64,000 nucleotides of DNA, from assembly GCA_017792345.1 (NCBI GenBank), contig CP051228.1:1488001-1552000 (forward strand), read 5' to 3'. The position numbers were made by a program, and so were the translations under genes. This document shows, piece by piece, positions 18,592-28,800 of the stretch; position 1 is the first letter of the stretch; every line of letters starts with the position of its first letter. This DNA is from Mesoflavibacter sp. Its GTDB lineage: Bacteria > Pseudomonadota > Alphaproteobacteria > UBA8366 > Aestuariispiraceae. The notes beneath the pieces are model-generated. The model was given only the letters and a program-made list of their open reading frames with translations, was not told the origin of the DNA and did not search any database.

Positions 18592-19032
18592 ATGCCGATC
18601 CACGAATTGTTTCCCTACATCCATGTCCGCGACGCCGCCGCCGCCATCGCCTTCTATCGCGACGCCTTCGGGGCGGAGGAGGAGTTCCGCCTGACCGAGC
18701 CGGGCGGCCGCATCGGCCATGCCGAGATGCGCTTCGGCGGGATGGTGCTGATGATCTCGGAAGAGTTCCCCGAATACGGAATCCAGGCGCCGCCCAGCGC
18801 CGGCGGCACTTCCGTCACACTGCATATCCATGTCGACGACGCCGATGCGACCATCGCAAAGGCAGAGGCGGCAGGCGCGACCGTCGCGACCCCGGCCCAG
18901 GATTGGTTCTATGGCGAACGGTCCGGCTGCGTCATCGATCCGTTCGGCCACCGCTGGAATATCGGCCACAGTATCGAGGAGGTGACACCGGACGAAATGC
19001 AGCGCCGGTACACCGCAATGATGACAGGCTAA
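18592..19032 (+). CDS. VOC family protein (glyoxalase/PhnB-like)
   Basis: This 146-residue vicinal-oxygen-chelate protein contains paired beta-alpha-beta-beta-beta modules: FPYIHVRDAAAAIAFYRDAF at the start and VIDPFGHRWNIG near residue 120. PhnB/YdcJ-like members are metal-binding or have lost catalysis, so the reaction is not assignable. It follows an AraC regulator and its stop overlaps, by four bases, the stop of the convergent CoA-lyase gene. Confidence 0.85.
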   Translation: MPIHELFPYIHVRDAAAAIAFYRDAFGAEEEFRLTEPGGRIGHAEMRFGGMVLMISEEFPEYGIQAPPSAGGTSVTLHIHVDDADATIAKAEAAGATVATPAQDWFYGERSGCVIDPFGHRWNIGHSIEEVTPDEMQRRYTAMMTG

Positions 19033-19898
19033 CGGCCGGCCCAGGCGTCGAATTCGGCAGCCCGCGCCAGAAGGCGCCGCGCGTTGGAGATCATGGGCAG
19101 TTCCAGCATGACACCGTCCAGTTCGACATGGGCGGTTTCGGCCCGGTCGAAGGCGTCGACGATCCGGCGCGCCTGATCCAGGGCGTCGGGCGACGGGGTC
19201 AGGATCTCGTGGATCGGACCGACATGATCCGGCCGGACCAGCGATTTGGCGGTATAGCCCAGCCGCTTTGCGTGCCGCGTTTCCGCCTCCAACCCGTCCA
19301 GGTCGGTATAGGTATAGGGACAGTCGATCGAAACCACACCCGCCGCGCGGCATTCCAGATGGAAGCGCTGGCGGACATAGAGAAGCTCGATCCCGTCGCG
19401 CCCTCTTTCCGCGCCCAGATCGGCGGCCATGTCCTCCGACGCGACAAGGCAGGCGGTGACACGCGGATCGGCCTGCGCGACATCGAAGGTCTGCATCAGG
19501 CCGCGTGCCAGTTCGACATTCGGCACCAGCTCCACCACCGCCCGGCCGCCGGCGATACCGTCTACCGCCTGGGCCAGTTCATGAATGCGTTCCGGCCCAT
19601 CGACCTTGGGCAGCATGACCACGTCGGGCCCGGCGGGCAGCACGGCCCGCAGATCGTCCATGCCGTCCCCTGCCAGCGGATTGACCCGAACGGCCGCGAC
19701 CGCCCCCGAGGCGCGCCAGGCGGGAAACAGCTCCGCCGCCAAGGCGCGGGCAGCGGGTCGCTGCGCCGGGCGGGTGAAATCTTCCAGTTCCAGGATGACG
19801 ACATCGGCACCGCTGGCACCGGCGCGCAATTGGGCGTCCCGATCCGCGCCGCCGGTGAAAAGCCAGCTTCGGCGCAGATGCGGCGGGCGAATGCTCAT
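19029..19898 (-). CDS. HpcH/HpaI aldolase / CoA ester lyase (CitE-like)
   Basis: This 289-residue TIM-barrel protein belongs to the citrate lyase beta / malyl-CoA lyase family. It has the opening RRSWLFTGG, VILELEDFTRPAQR near residue 32 (acidic metal-site residues), VMLPKVDGPERI near residue 96 and CLVASEDMAADLG near residue 145. Such enzymes cleave malyl-CoA, citramalyl-CoA or related CoA esters to acetyl-CoA or propionyl-CoA plus glyoxylate or pyruvate. No partner acyl-CoA genes are next to it, so the substrate is open. It lies 15 bp after the peroxiredoxin gene on the same strand. Confidence 0.85.
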   Translation of the reverse strand: MSIRPPHLRRSWLFTGGADRDAQLRAGASGADVVILELEDFTRPAQRPAARALAAELFPAWRASGAVAAVRVNPLAGDGMDDLRAVLPAGPDVVMLPKVDGPERIHELAQAVDGIAGGRAVVELVPNVELARGLMQTFDVAQADPRVTACLVASEDMAADLGAERGRDGIELLYVRQRFHLECRAAGVVSIDCPYTYTDLDGLEAETRHAKRLGYTAKSLVRPDHVGPIHEILTPSPDALDQARRIVDAFDRAETAHVELDGVMLELPMISNARRLLARAAEFDAWAGR

Positions 19899-19913
19899 GA
19901 TTTAGATTTCCGA

Positions 19914-20435
19914 TCAGGCGTCCACGATTTCGAACATGGAATCCGATTCGGTATCGACCAGCGAGTGCAATTGTGCTCGCGATCCGGTGCGGCTGACCAC
20001 CAGCACCGACTCCTCGACATCGATATGTTCGATGCGGGTCCCGGTCGTCTGAATGACATAACGTTTCGAACATTCACCCAGAAACAGGCCGGCGCAGCGT
20101 TCGGTCAGGCCGCAAGTCCGCACGAAATCCATATTGCCGTCGGACAGGAAGATGAACTCATCCGCTTCGGGAAAGTGGCGTTGCCAGGCCTTCATGGTCC
20201 ATGGATTGTCCGGCGCAATGACCAGAAACCGATCGAAACCCAACGCCTTGTAACGCTCCAGATCCGACGCGATTTCGGGAACGTGGGTTCGAGAACAGAT
20301 CGGCGTAAAGGCCTGTGGTGCGCCGATGATCAGACAGCGATGCCCGAGAAGAAGATCCTGAATGTCGAAAGATACCGGAAGATCGTTGTCCAGTATCGCA
20401 ACATGCGCCGACGGAATGTCCTCACCGATATTCAT
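19914..20435 (-). CDS. Peroxiredoxin-like protein (Prx5/AhpC-TSA fold)
   Basis: This 173-residue protein has the thioredoxin-fold peroxiredoxin signature GAPQAFTPICSRTHVPE, with the peroxidatic Cys47 preceded by TPI rather than the common TPG of Prx5 enzymes. Further cysteines occur near residues 108, 115 and 122 and could act as a resolving residue. The expected role is reduction of hydroperoxides in the cytosol. It differs enough from classic Prx5 that a regulatory or degenerate function cannot be excluded. Confidence 0.72.
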   Translation of the reverse strand: MNIGEDIPSAHVAILDNDLPVSFDIQDLLLGHRCLIIGAPQAFTPICSRTHVPEIASDLERYKALGFDRFLVIAPDNPWTMKAWQRHFPEADEFIFLSDGNMDFVRTCGLTERCAGLFLGECSKRYVIQTTGTRIEHIDVEESVLVVSRTGSRAQLHSLVDTESDSMFEIVDA

Positions 20436-20511
20436 TAGCCCTGCCCCTTATCCTGAATCACCCAGGGGATATTGGCGCACCAAGCGCTAAAGATTCGTTA
20501 ATCGCAGACTG

Positions 20512-20543
20512 AAAAAGGGCCGCATCCCGATGGAATGCGGCCC
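20512..20543 (-). terminator. Rho-independent terminator of the molybdenum hydroxylase operon
   Basis: GGGCCGCAT (20517-20525) pairs perfectly with ATGCGGCCC (20535-20543). Read on the minus strand, the stem is followed by TTTTT (20512-20516). It lies 27 bp after the large-subunit stop. Confidence 0.9.
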
Positions 20544-20569
20544 CGATTTTCACCGGTGCTTCGGAACGG

Positions 20570-22771
20570 TCAGGCCGTCATGCCCTTGCGGAAGGGCAAC
20601 ATGCGCAGGCGACGCCCGGTCGCCCGGAAGACCGCATTGGCGACGGCGGGGCCGATCGGCGGGACACCGGGCTCCCCGACGCCGGTCGGCGGCGCATCGC
20701 TTTGGACGATATGCACCTCGACCTCCGGCATGGCATCGATCCTGAGCGGCTCATAGCTGTCGAAATTGCCCTGATCGACCTCGCCGCCGGTCATGGTGAT
20801 TTCCTCGCTCATGATCGCGCCGAGGCCGAAACCGATCCCGCCTTCGATCTGCGCCCGGATCGTGTCCGGATTGATCGCGGTGCCGCAATCGACCGCGCAG
20901 ACGACCCGGTGCACCCGGATATCGCCGCCGTCGACGGAGACCTCCGCCACCTGGGCGACAAAGGACGCGAAGCTTTCATGCACGGCGACCCCGTGATGCC
21001 GGCCTTCGGGCAGCGGTTTGCCCCAGCCGGCCTTTTCCGCCGCCAGACGCAGGACTTCGGCATGACGGGGCTTGTCCGTCAGCAGGCCCAGGCGGAACTC
21101 GACCGGGTCGGCCCCGGCGGCTTCCGCCACCTCGTCGATGAAGACCTCGCCCGCATAGGCGTTCTGGGTCGACCCGACCGAGCGCCACCACAGGACCGGC
21201 ACCTTCACATCCGTCGTCGTCAGCCCCACGGACAGGTTCGGCACCTGATAGGGCAGGTTCGACGCCCCTTCGACCGAGGTGTGGTCGACGCCGTTATGGA
21301 CCAGCGCGGACTCGAACGGCGTGCCCTTGACGATGGATTGGCCGACAATGTGGTCCTCATAGGCGATCAACTTCCCGTCGGCATCCAACCCGGCCCGCAG
21401 TTTGTGGACATAGGCCGGGCGATAGCGGCCACCGCGCATGTCATTCTCCCGCGTCCACTGCACCTTGACCGGGGCCTGCCAGCCAATGGCCTTGGCGATC
21501 GCCACGGATTCGACGACCACATCGCCATCGGCGACCGCGCGGCGACCGAACCCGCCGCCGGACTTCATGATGTGAAGCCGCACCTTCTGCGGGTCGATGT
21601 CCGCCGTGACCGCCGCCAGATACTGGTAGAGATCCGGCAGTTGGTGACCGCCCCAGATTTCCAGCGTGCCGTCTTCGTTCATCCGCGCAACGGCGTTCAG
21701 CGGTTCCATCGCCGCATGGGCCAGGAAGGGGAATTCGAAACTGGCTTCCAGGACCTTGTCGGCATTGGCGAGGGCGGTTGCGACATCGCCGTCATTGCGC
21801 GCCATCGCCGCCGGAGCTTGATCGGCCAAGGCACGATATTCCGACAGGATTTCGTCCGTGCCTCGGGTTTCGGCCTGGCTTTCGTCCCATTCGACCGTGA
21901 CCAGATCGCGGGCTTTGAGCGCCGACCACATGTCCTGCCCGACCACCGCGACACCGCGCGGAATGGCCACGACATCGACGACGCCCGGCGACTGTTTGGC
22001 TTCGGCGGCGTCGAAGGACGCGACCGTCGCGCCGAATTTCGGCGGATGGATCATGACCGCGGTCAACATGCCCGGCAGGCGGACATCCAGCGTGAAATCC
22101 TGTTCGCCGCGCGTCTTGCCGACACGGTCATACCGCCGCAGATCGGGATTGCCGATCTGGGTCCAATCCGACGGGTCCTTCAGCGCGACCTCCGCCGGAA
22201 CCGGCTGAGAAGCGGCCGCTTCCGCGAAATCGCCGATATCGGCACTGTGGCCCGATCCGGCATGGGACAGATTGCCCTCCGACACGGTGATTTCGGATGC
22301 CGGTACGTTCCAGGCTTCGGCGGCGGCGGCTTTCAGCATTTCCCGCGCCGCGGCGCCGGCCTGGCGATAGCGCTGCCAGGAGCTGACCATGGAGGTCGAG
22401 CCGCCGGTCCCTTGCGCCGCGCCGCCCCAGGCCAGATTGCCATAGAGCGCCGCATTGCCATAGGCGCCCTGAACCGACACACGGTCCCAGCCGACGCCCA
22501 GTTCCTCAACCACCAGAGTGGCGAGACCGTGATAGGCCCCCTGCCCCATGTCGAATTGCGAGGACAGGACCGTCACCGACCCGTCCTTGGCGATTTCGAC
22601 ATAGCTTTCGAACGGGCTGACAGCCGCTTTTGCCGCCGTGTCGGCCGAAGCGGGCCGGAAGCCGACGGCGAGCCCGGTCGTCGTGGCGGCCGCGGCCAAA
22701 AGGAAACCGCGGCGCGACAGTTTGGTGTCGGCGGCGCGTTGGGCGATGGATTGCAGAGTATGTGCAAGCAT
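20570..22771 (-). CDS. xanthine dehydrogenase family molybdopterin subunit (IorB/aldehyde oxidase-like)
   Basis: This 733-residue molybdopterin-binding large subunit is of the isoquinoline 1-oxidoreductase / aldehyde dehydrogenase type. A Tat-like signal ([11 protein letters not shown], residues 19-29) predicts export to the periplasm. Two related molybdopterin domains follow, with [19 protein letters not shown] near residue 72 and the catalytic Glu in [17 protein letters not shown] near residue 700. Partner electrons go to the adjacent [2Fe-2S] subunit, whose gene lies 3 bp upstream. These enzymes hydroxylate N-heterocycles or aldehydes using water. No cytochrome subunit or maturation chaperone is next to it. 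Confidence 0.9.
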   Translation of the reverse strand: MLAHTLQSIAQRAADTKLSRRGFLLAAAATTTGLAVGFRPASADTAAKAAVSPFESYVEIAKDGSVTVLSSQFDMGQGAYHGLATLVVEELGVGWDRVSVQGAYGNAALYGNLAWGGAAQGTGGSTSMVSSWQRYRQAGAAAREMLKAAAAEAWNVPASEITVSEGNLSHAGSGHSADIGDFAEAAASQPVPAEVALKDPSDWTQIGNPDLRRYDRVGKTRGEQDFTLDVRLPGMLTAVMIHPPKFGATVASFDAAEAKQSPGVVDVVAIPRGVAVVGQDMWSALKARDLVTVEWDESQAETRGTDEILSEYRALADQAPAAMARNDGDVATALANADKVLEASFEFPFLAHAAMEPLNAVARMNEDGTLEIWGGHQLPDLYQYLAAVTADIDPQKVRLHIMKSGGGFGRRAVADGDVVVESVAIAKAIGWQAPVKVQWTRENDMRGGRYRPAYVHKLRAGLDADGKLIAYEDHIVGQSIVKGTPFESALVHNGVDHTSVEGASNLPYQVPNLSVGLTTTDVKVPVLWWRSVGSTQNAYAGEVFIDEVAEAAGADPVEFRLGLLTDKPRHAEVLRLAAEKAGWGKPLPEGRHHGVAVHESFASFVAQVAEVSVDGGDIRVHRVVCAVDCGTAINPDTIRAQIEGGIGFGLGAIMSEEITMTGGEVDQGNFDSYEPLRIDAMPEVEVHIVQSDAPPTGVGEPGVPPIGPAVANAVFRATGRRLRMLPFRKGMTA

Positions 22772-22774
22772 GGA

Positions 22775-23236
22775 TCAGGCCTCCAACCGGCGGGCGGCTT
22801 CGTGAATCGCCGCGCGGATCCGCTGATAGGTCGCGCAGCGACAGAGATTGCCCCACATGGCGCCGTCGATGTCTTCATCCGTGGGTTTCGGCGTTTCGCT
22901 GAGCAGCGAGACGGCCGACATGATCTGGCCGGACTGACAGTAACCGCATTGCGGCACGTCCATTTCGGCCCAGACCGTCTGGACGGTCGCCGCGACCTTG
23001 TCGCTGCCGACGCCTTCGATCGTGGTGACCGACGCGCCTTCGACGTCGCCGACGAAGGTCTGGCAGGACCGGGTCGGATATCCGTCGACATGAACCGTGC
23101 AGGCACCGCACTGCGCCAGACCGCAACCGAACTTCGTGCCGGTCAGGCCGGCATGATCGCGGAGGGCCCAGAGCAGCGGCATGTCCGGATCGACATCCAA
23201 GGTCTGTTCCGCCCCGTTGAGCGTGAATTTGATCAT
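22775..23236 (-). CDS. (2Fe-2S)-binding small subunit of molybdenum hydroxylase (IorA-like)
   Basis: The ATG ([16 protein letters not shown]) is preceded by AGGGGA and gives 153 residues, the family norm. The frame is open 37 codons further upstream into the promoter region, without family resemblance. The N-terminal plant-type ferredoxin domain has [13 protein letters not shown] and a further Cys. The C-terminal helical domain has CGYCQSGQ and CRCATY, giving two [2Fe-2S] clusters. It passes electrons from the molybdenum subunit encoded immediately downstream. Confidence 0.93.
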   Translation of the reverse strand: MIKFTLNGAEQTLDVDPDMPLLWALRDHAGLTGTKFGCGLAQCGACTVHVDGYPTRSCQTFVGDVEGASVTTIEGVGSDKVAATVQTVWAEMDVPQCGYCQSGQIMSAVSLLSETPKPTDEDIDGAMWGNLCRCATYQRIRAAIHEAARRLEA

Positions 23237-23347
23237 GATTTCGTCCCCTGATTTCTGTGCCGATGGATTGCAACGCGGGACGCGCGCCCCCATTTGGCTT
23301 CCTAACGGCAAGTAGTGACCGGCCCTCCCCCAAACAACATCGTTCAA

Positions 23348-23366
23348 ATCGATTACATTATTCGAT
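23348..23366. promoter_or_regulatory. LysR-type box between hydroxylase and LysR genes
   Basis: ATCGA (23348-23352) and TCGAT (23362-23366) form an inverted repeat with a 9-nt spacer, matching the T-N11-A form of LysR sites. The stretch is AT-rich and lies between the divergent genes, 11 bp before the LysR start. Confidence 0.45.
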
Positions 23367-23377
23367 ATGGTTCACGA

Positions 23378-24277
23378 ATGGATCGAGACATCCTGATTCA
23401 TCTGCCGGCCGTTCTGGCCGTCGCCCGCAGCCGCAGCTTCGCCGCGGCAGCTAAAGAGCTGTCCATGAGCCCGTCGGCGGTGAGCCATGCCGTGCGGTCG
23501 GTCGAGGATCGTCTGGGCCTGCCGCTGTTCACGCGCACGACCCGCAGCGTGTCCCTGACCGAAACCGGCCGCGATTTTGTCGCCGCGACCGCGCCGGCGG
23601 CATCGGACATCGCGGACGCGGTCGACCGGGCCCGGGCGGCCAACGGACAGGTTACCGGACTTTTGCGTCTGAATATACCGTCGCCGACGATCGCCCTGTG
23701 CATCGACCGGGTGGTGCGCGAGATGACCAACCGCTATCCGGATCTGCGGATCGAGGTTTATTGCGAGAATTCCAACGTCGATATCTTCGCCGACGGGTTC
23801 GATGCCGGCGTGCGGCTGGGCGGGATGATCGCGGAGGATATGGTGGCGATCCGCCTGACCCCGCCATTCCGCACCGCGTTGGTCGCCGCGCCGTCCTATC
23901 TGCAGCGGCACGGCACCCCGGTCCGGGTCTCGGACCTGCAGGACCACAATTGCATCACCTATCGCAAGTCCAAGTCGGAGACGCTGTTCGACTGGTATCT
24001 GAAGGATGGCGGCGAGGAAGTTTCGATCGAGGTCAAGGGATCGATCGTGGTCAATGACGTATCCTACGCCCGCCAGCTCGCCTTGGACGGTTTCGGCATC
24101 GTCTATGTCTACGAACCGCTGTTGCGCGAAGAAATTGCCGACGGCCACCTGGTCGAGATCCTGCAGGACAGCGTGATGGAGAAGCCGGGCTTCTTCCTGT
24201 ACTTCCCGCAACGCGCCTCACGCAGCCCGAAGCTGCGCGCCTTCATCGATACGGCAAAAGACGTGCTGAAACTCTGA
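23378..24277 (+). CDS. LysR family regulator, probably of the hydroxylase genes
   Basis: The ATG at 23378 (MDRDILIHLPAVLAV) gives 299 residues, normal for LysR proteins. An in-frame start at 23315 would place the operator region inside the coding sequence. The helix-turn-helix is SFAAAAKELSMSPSAVSHAVR near residues 18-38, and the effector domain runs from about residue 90. The subgroup with AxExLxxSxSAVSHxVR and LRLNIPSP is typical of regulators beside oxidoreductases. It is divergent from the molybdenum hydroxylase operon and is its probable regulator. Confidence 0.88.
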   Translation: MDRDILIHLPAVLAVARSRSFAAAAKELSMSPSAVSHAVRSVEDRLGLPLFTRTTRSVSLTETGRDFVAATAPAASDIADAVDRARAANGQVTGLLRLNIPSPTIALCIDRVVREMTNRYPDLRIEVYCENSNVDIFADGFDAGVRLGGMIAEDMVAIRLTPPFRTALVAAPSYLQRHGTPVRVSDLQDHNCITYRKSKSETLFDWYLKDGGEEVSIEVKGSIVVNDVSYARQLALDGFGIVYVYEPLLREEIADGHLVEILQDSVMEKPGFFLYFPQRASRSPKLRAFIDTAKDVLKL

Positions 24278-24284
24278 TCGGGGC

Positions 24285-24479
24285 TTAGTGGTGCCCGCCC
24301 AGCGGCGCGCCGTCCTTCAGGACGAAGCGCTTGTCGCAATAGGGGCAATCGACCCGACGGCTCGGCCCGATCTGCAGATAGACTTTCGGATGACCCAGCG
24401 CCCCGCCGCCGCCATCGCAGCTCACGCGGCTGGTCTCGACGGTTACGGTTTCCGGTTCGTCGATCGACGGCACACCCAT
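24285..24479 (-). CDS. CHCC zinc-finger domain protein (NDUFS6-like)
   Basis: The ATG at 24479 follows AAGGA and gives 64 residues. Zinc ligands are visible as a Cys in VSCDGGGGALGHP, the His of GHP, and CPYCD, which together match the zf-CHCC domain. In mitochondria this domain belongs to NDUFS6 of respiratory complex I; alphaproteobacterial homologues are small stand-alone proteins. The C-terminus ends GGHH, as is common for these. It is convergent with the LysR gene, with only 7 bp between stops. Confidence 0.85.
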   Translation of the reverse strand: MGVPSIDEPETVTVETSRVSCDGGGGALGHPKVYLQIGPSRRVDCPYCDKRFVLKDGAPLGGHH

Positions 24480-24710
24480 TCTTCCGGTCCTTCTCACCAA
24501 GGCTCCAACGCCGACACCGCGCCCCTGTACCGGGCTTTCGGCGTCTCGGCATAAATGCGTTTCCGCGTCAGCGCTTGCCCCCGATGGCCCATGGCCCTAT
24601 CTAGGGGGCTCACGGCGTCGCGACGCCACACAGCCGTTATGACCCAGCCTACCCCATCCGCGCAAGTCCGATGCGGCGGCCAAGGGAACCGAAACGAGGA
24701 CCGACGCAGC

Positions 24711-25712
24711 ATGCCGCTGGACTCTGAAACACGCGCCGACGACCGCGTGATGACCGACCCGGATTTCGCGATCGAGGCGAAGGGCCTGTCCAAAGTCTAC
24801 CGCAGCCAGGGCAAGACCGCCGAGAAACGGGCGCTGGAGAATGTCGATCTGCAGATCCCGCGCGGCAGCCTGTTCGGCCTTCTCGGCCCGAACGGCGCGG
24901 GCAAGTCGACCTTCATCAACATCCTGGCCGGTCTGGTCGTCAAATCCGCCGGCAGCGCGAAGGTCTGGGGCTATGACGTCGCCGACAACCCGCGCATGGC
25001 GAAATCCTCCATCGGCGTTGTGCCGCAGGAACTGAATATCGACCCGTTCTTCACCCCGGAAGAGATGCTGGACGTGCAGGCGGGTCTCTACGGCGTGCCG
25101 TCGTCGGAACGCCGGACCGAAGAAATCCTGGCCATGATCGGCCTGACGGACAAGCGCGACGCCTATGCAAGGACCCTGTCCGGCGGTATGCGGCGGCGGC
25201 TTCTGATCGGCAAGGCCATGGTGCACGATCCGCCCGTCCTGGTGCTGGACGAGCCGACCGCCGGGGTCGATATCGAATTGCGCCAGCAGCTTTGGGAGAA
25301 TGTCGTGGCCCTGAACAAGCGCGGGACGACCGTGCTGCTGACCACGCATTACCTGGAGGAAGCCGAGGAACTGTGCGACCGGATCGCCATCATCAACCAT
25401 GGCAAACTGGTCGCCCATGACGACAAGCGCAGCCTGCTGGGCCGGCTGGACGCCAAGACCGTGCGCGTCACGGTCAAGGAGACCCTGACCGACATCCCGG
25501 AACCGCTGCGCAAGCTGAACCCGGCGATCCAGCAGGATGGCCCGGCCGGCGGCCCGACGGTCATGACCATCGCCTACCGCCCCTCCGCCATGACCGCCGG
25601 CGAAATCATCGCCGCCCTGAACGAAGCGCGGCTGACGATCCACGACCTGTCGACCGAGGAAACCGACCTGGAAGACATCTTCCTGCAGATCACCCGCAGC
25701 AGCCGGGACTGA
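24711..25712 (+). CDS. ABC transporter ATP-binding protein (ABC-2 exporter type)
   Basis: With ATG at 24711 this is a 333-residue ATPase; a start at 24750 is also possible. Walker A is GPNGAGKST near residue 60, the signature is LSGGMRRRLLIGKAM, and Walker B is VLVLDEPTAGVD, with the H-loop in LLTTHYLEEAEEL. A C-terminal extension of about 90 residues follows, as in drug or polysaccharide exporter ATPases of the YadG/CcmA type. The cognate permease would normally be encoded next, but none is in the window: the next gene is the KAP NTPase. The permease may be elsewhere. Confidence 0.88.
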   Translation: MPLDSETRADDRVMTDPDFAIEAKGLSKVYRSQGKTAEKRALENVDLQIPRGSLFGLLGPNGAGKSTFINILAGLVVKSAGSAKVWGYDVADNPRMAKSSIGVVPQELNIDPFFTPEEMLDVQAGLYGVPSSERRTEEILAMIGLTDKRDAYARTLSGGMRRRLLIGKAMVHDPPVLVLDEPTAGVDIELRQQLWENVVALNKRGTTVLLTTHYLEEAEELCDRIAIINHGKLVAHDDKRSLLGRLDAKTVRVTVKETLTDIPEPLRKLNPAIQQDGPAGGPTVMTIAYRPSAMTAGEIIAALNEARLTIHDLSTEETDLEDIFLQITRSSRD

Positions 25713-25844
25713 ACGCCAGGTTCTGCAAACCGCCGGCGAATTCCGTGAGGTCCGGCGGCCCACGCGTCCGGCGAGGTTGTTTTCGGCAGGCCCCTTCGCG
25801 TAGGCTTCACGCGGGAGCCTTCGAAACAGCCGTGAGCCCCGCGA

Positions 25845-28800
25845 ATGGAAAGAGACCGGACTGAGTCGCACGGTCCGGCCCGCAAGGGCTGGCTTTATCA
25901 ATACACCGACCATAAAGGGATCGCGCGTTTCCGCAGGGGAGGCGGCGTCATTTCCGTGCACGTCACCGAAGACAGGCGACTGCGCGTGGTGGATGTTCGT
26001 ACCCGTCAGGAATACTGGAGTGTCGAACTCAAAGATCACCTGGACACGAATGAAAGGTTCAAACTGTTCGACGCAGATCCGGGCGGAAACTTCGCCGTTC
26101 TGCTGACCAATCGCAATCGGTTGGTGACCGTCGGCCTCCTGGAACCGGACCCGCCGATCCACGTTTCGGAGGCAGCGTTCGACGGCTGGATCGAAAATCT
26201 CGTCGCTTTCCAGGCCGGATTCGCATTCCGGGTCATTTCGATCCGGGCGGGCGGTGATTGGCGGCATCGGACCGTCAACCTCAAGGAAGAACCCGTTCCG
26301 CTGCTCCAGCCCGACGAGTTTGGTGCGGAGCCGACGCGGTTGACGCGCCTGCCCGATAGCGCCCGGTTCTTGTGCGTCTCGGAGGACCGAACGTCCTCTC
26401 TCTGGTACGAGAGCGGAAGGATCGGCATGCTCGCGAATGCCGGCTATGAGGCCGTTCCGGTAACAGTGTCGCCGGGCGAAATCGACATGTGGGTCGCGCG
26501 GCCCGCGCCCGATTCGCCCCGGGCGTTCACGTTTCAGAGGGACAGTAACGTCTTTCTGCTGCGGTTCGAACGCACAGGACCGAGTGTCAGAAAGTTCCAG
26601 GTCGTCGACAGAGTGGCCGAGAGCCGGGGCGAGAATGCGCCGGTGGTTCGATACCTCGGAAAGCCGCGCGCGCTGTTGGCGATGCCGTCCGGGCCCTCGA
26701 ATCTCTGGATCGACGCAGGCCGGCTGGAGAAGGCCTTGGACACAGGACGGCTCGAGCTCGACTTGGGCGCGGACTCCAAAGAGCTATCGATCGCGTCCGG
26801 GGCGTTCGATCAGGTCTTCACGATCGCGGGCCGGTTCATCGTGTTATCCAACGAGGGGTTTTCGGCGGTGGCCACCATCTCCGGAAAGGAGGCTAGAGCG
26901 CAAAGGAAGCTCGACGGAGTCAAAATCCGGATCGTCAGCGGCGGATCGCGTTTCACAACGTTGACCGAGATCCTCGGCTTTCTGCGCGGCGTTCCGACCG
27001 CTGAGAAGGACGGCGACACAATGGCGGCATTGTGCGTTTGGCCGCTGTTGCCTATCGGCATTCCGACCGGCGCATCGGGTTACGCGGCCGGAGAACCGGT
27101 CTTCTTCCTGAAACGCCACGAGGATTTCGACCGCTCGGCGATCACCATGGTCGGCCGGATTCGCATAAGCGACCCCAAAAAATCGAGGGTCAGACCGTCG
27201 CCCGCGGCAACCCGTACGCTGCTGGTCGAGGCCGTCCGGTCCATACGGGGCCGCGCGGAGTCGAGCCTGAGCGTCGCGCGGATGCGTGAGCTCGATGACT
27301 TTCGCGACCGAACCTTTCTGACGGGTCGGGAAAACGCCCGGTTTTTCGAGCTTCCGGAACAGGTCTCGGAGCCCTTGCGCGCCTTGAGCAGGCTTCACCG
27401 GACCGACCAGAAATGGACTCCGACGGAGGCGTCGGACTGGATCGCGCAGACCGCCGCCCGACCGCCGTACGAAGACGCGGAGGAGTCCGAGGACACGCCG
27501 GATTTCGATGCGGAGGATCCGGACGACCGCGATCCGGATGACGTCGATCCCGACGCCTCGGTCGCCGACGAATTGGAGGGGCGCGGTGCGCCCGGCACAC
27601 CCGAGGAAACCGACCGGCCCGGGATTTCGAGCGCCGGTGCGCCGGCCGGCGGTCGCGACGGCGAGGACGGAATCGCAGACCCGGAAGACATCTCCGCGAC
27701 GGCCTGGTTCGGCGACATTCGGGTCGATCTCGACGCCGACACACTGCCGTCGCGGGACGACCCGATGGACGTGGCCCGCGAGGTCGAAGCCTTGGCGAGC
27801 CTCGCCGCCGCGCGGGATTTCGCGCCGCCGCTTTCCGTCGCCGTGTTCGGCGACTGGGGGGCGGGCAAGACGACCATCATGCGGGCCATCGAAAGTCAGA
27901 TCGGACGGCTGCGCGGCGGAACCTGGGTGAAGCGGACCGTCCTGCCGGGCCCGGACGGGGCAGGCCCCGTGACCCGGGCAGAAGAGCACAGATACCTGGA
28001 TCACATCGTGCCGATCTGGTTCAACGCCTGGCACTATTCCGAGGCCAACCTGATCGTCAGCCTCGCGAACACCGTCCTCTTGGAATTGGCGAAACATCTG
28101 AAGGGCGACGAGTTAAGCAAGGCGTTTCGGGTCCGAAACGAACTCGATGCGCGCGCCGCCGAGCTCACGGCCGAAATCGAGGCCGCGGAACACGAGAAGG
28201 CGGAAGCCATCGAGACCCGAAAGAACCGCCGGGAAATCGTCCGGAGCGCGTGGCGCGCTACGGTCAACTGGGCTCGGGATGAGCGAACCGATTTTTCCGC
28301 CCTGAACAAGTCCGCCGAGACTCTCGGCTTCGGGTCTTCCCTCGCGGAGGCGCACGAAGGTCTGATCGACGCCGTACGGCATCGCAATGCGGCCAAGCAG
28401 GCGTTCGGGCATTTCTTCTCGACCCGCAGCGGCGCTTGGAAACGGGTGCGTTGGGCTTTGTTGGCCGTCGGAATTCTGTTCGCGGCGTCGCAACTCGCCG
28501 ACCACGTCAATCCGTGGCTGTCGTGGATCGTCGGAGCCATCGGTAGCGCGGCGGCGATCATCCTCCCGAGCCTGTTCGCGGTCAACAAGGCCGTCGCGGC
28601 GCTGGACGGTTTCGCCCGTCATTTCGAGTTGGAGCGAAACGCGGAAGTCGTCGAGAAGGAACGCGCCATCGCCGACGCCCGGCGCAGTCTGGAGGAGCTC
28701 GAGGCCGAACGCCGCGATGTGGCGCGACGCATCAGGCGTCTGACCGACGGCCTCAGCGCGACCGAAGTGGTGGCGGAGATCCAGGACATCATCGAGGCCC

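Noticed and set aside
20702-23251. Plus-strand open frame of 849 codons
   Set aside because: Antisense shadow of the molybdenum hydroxylase operon.
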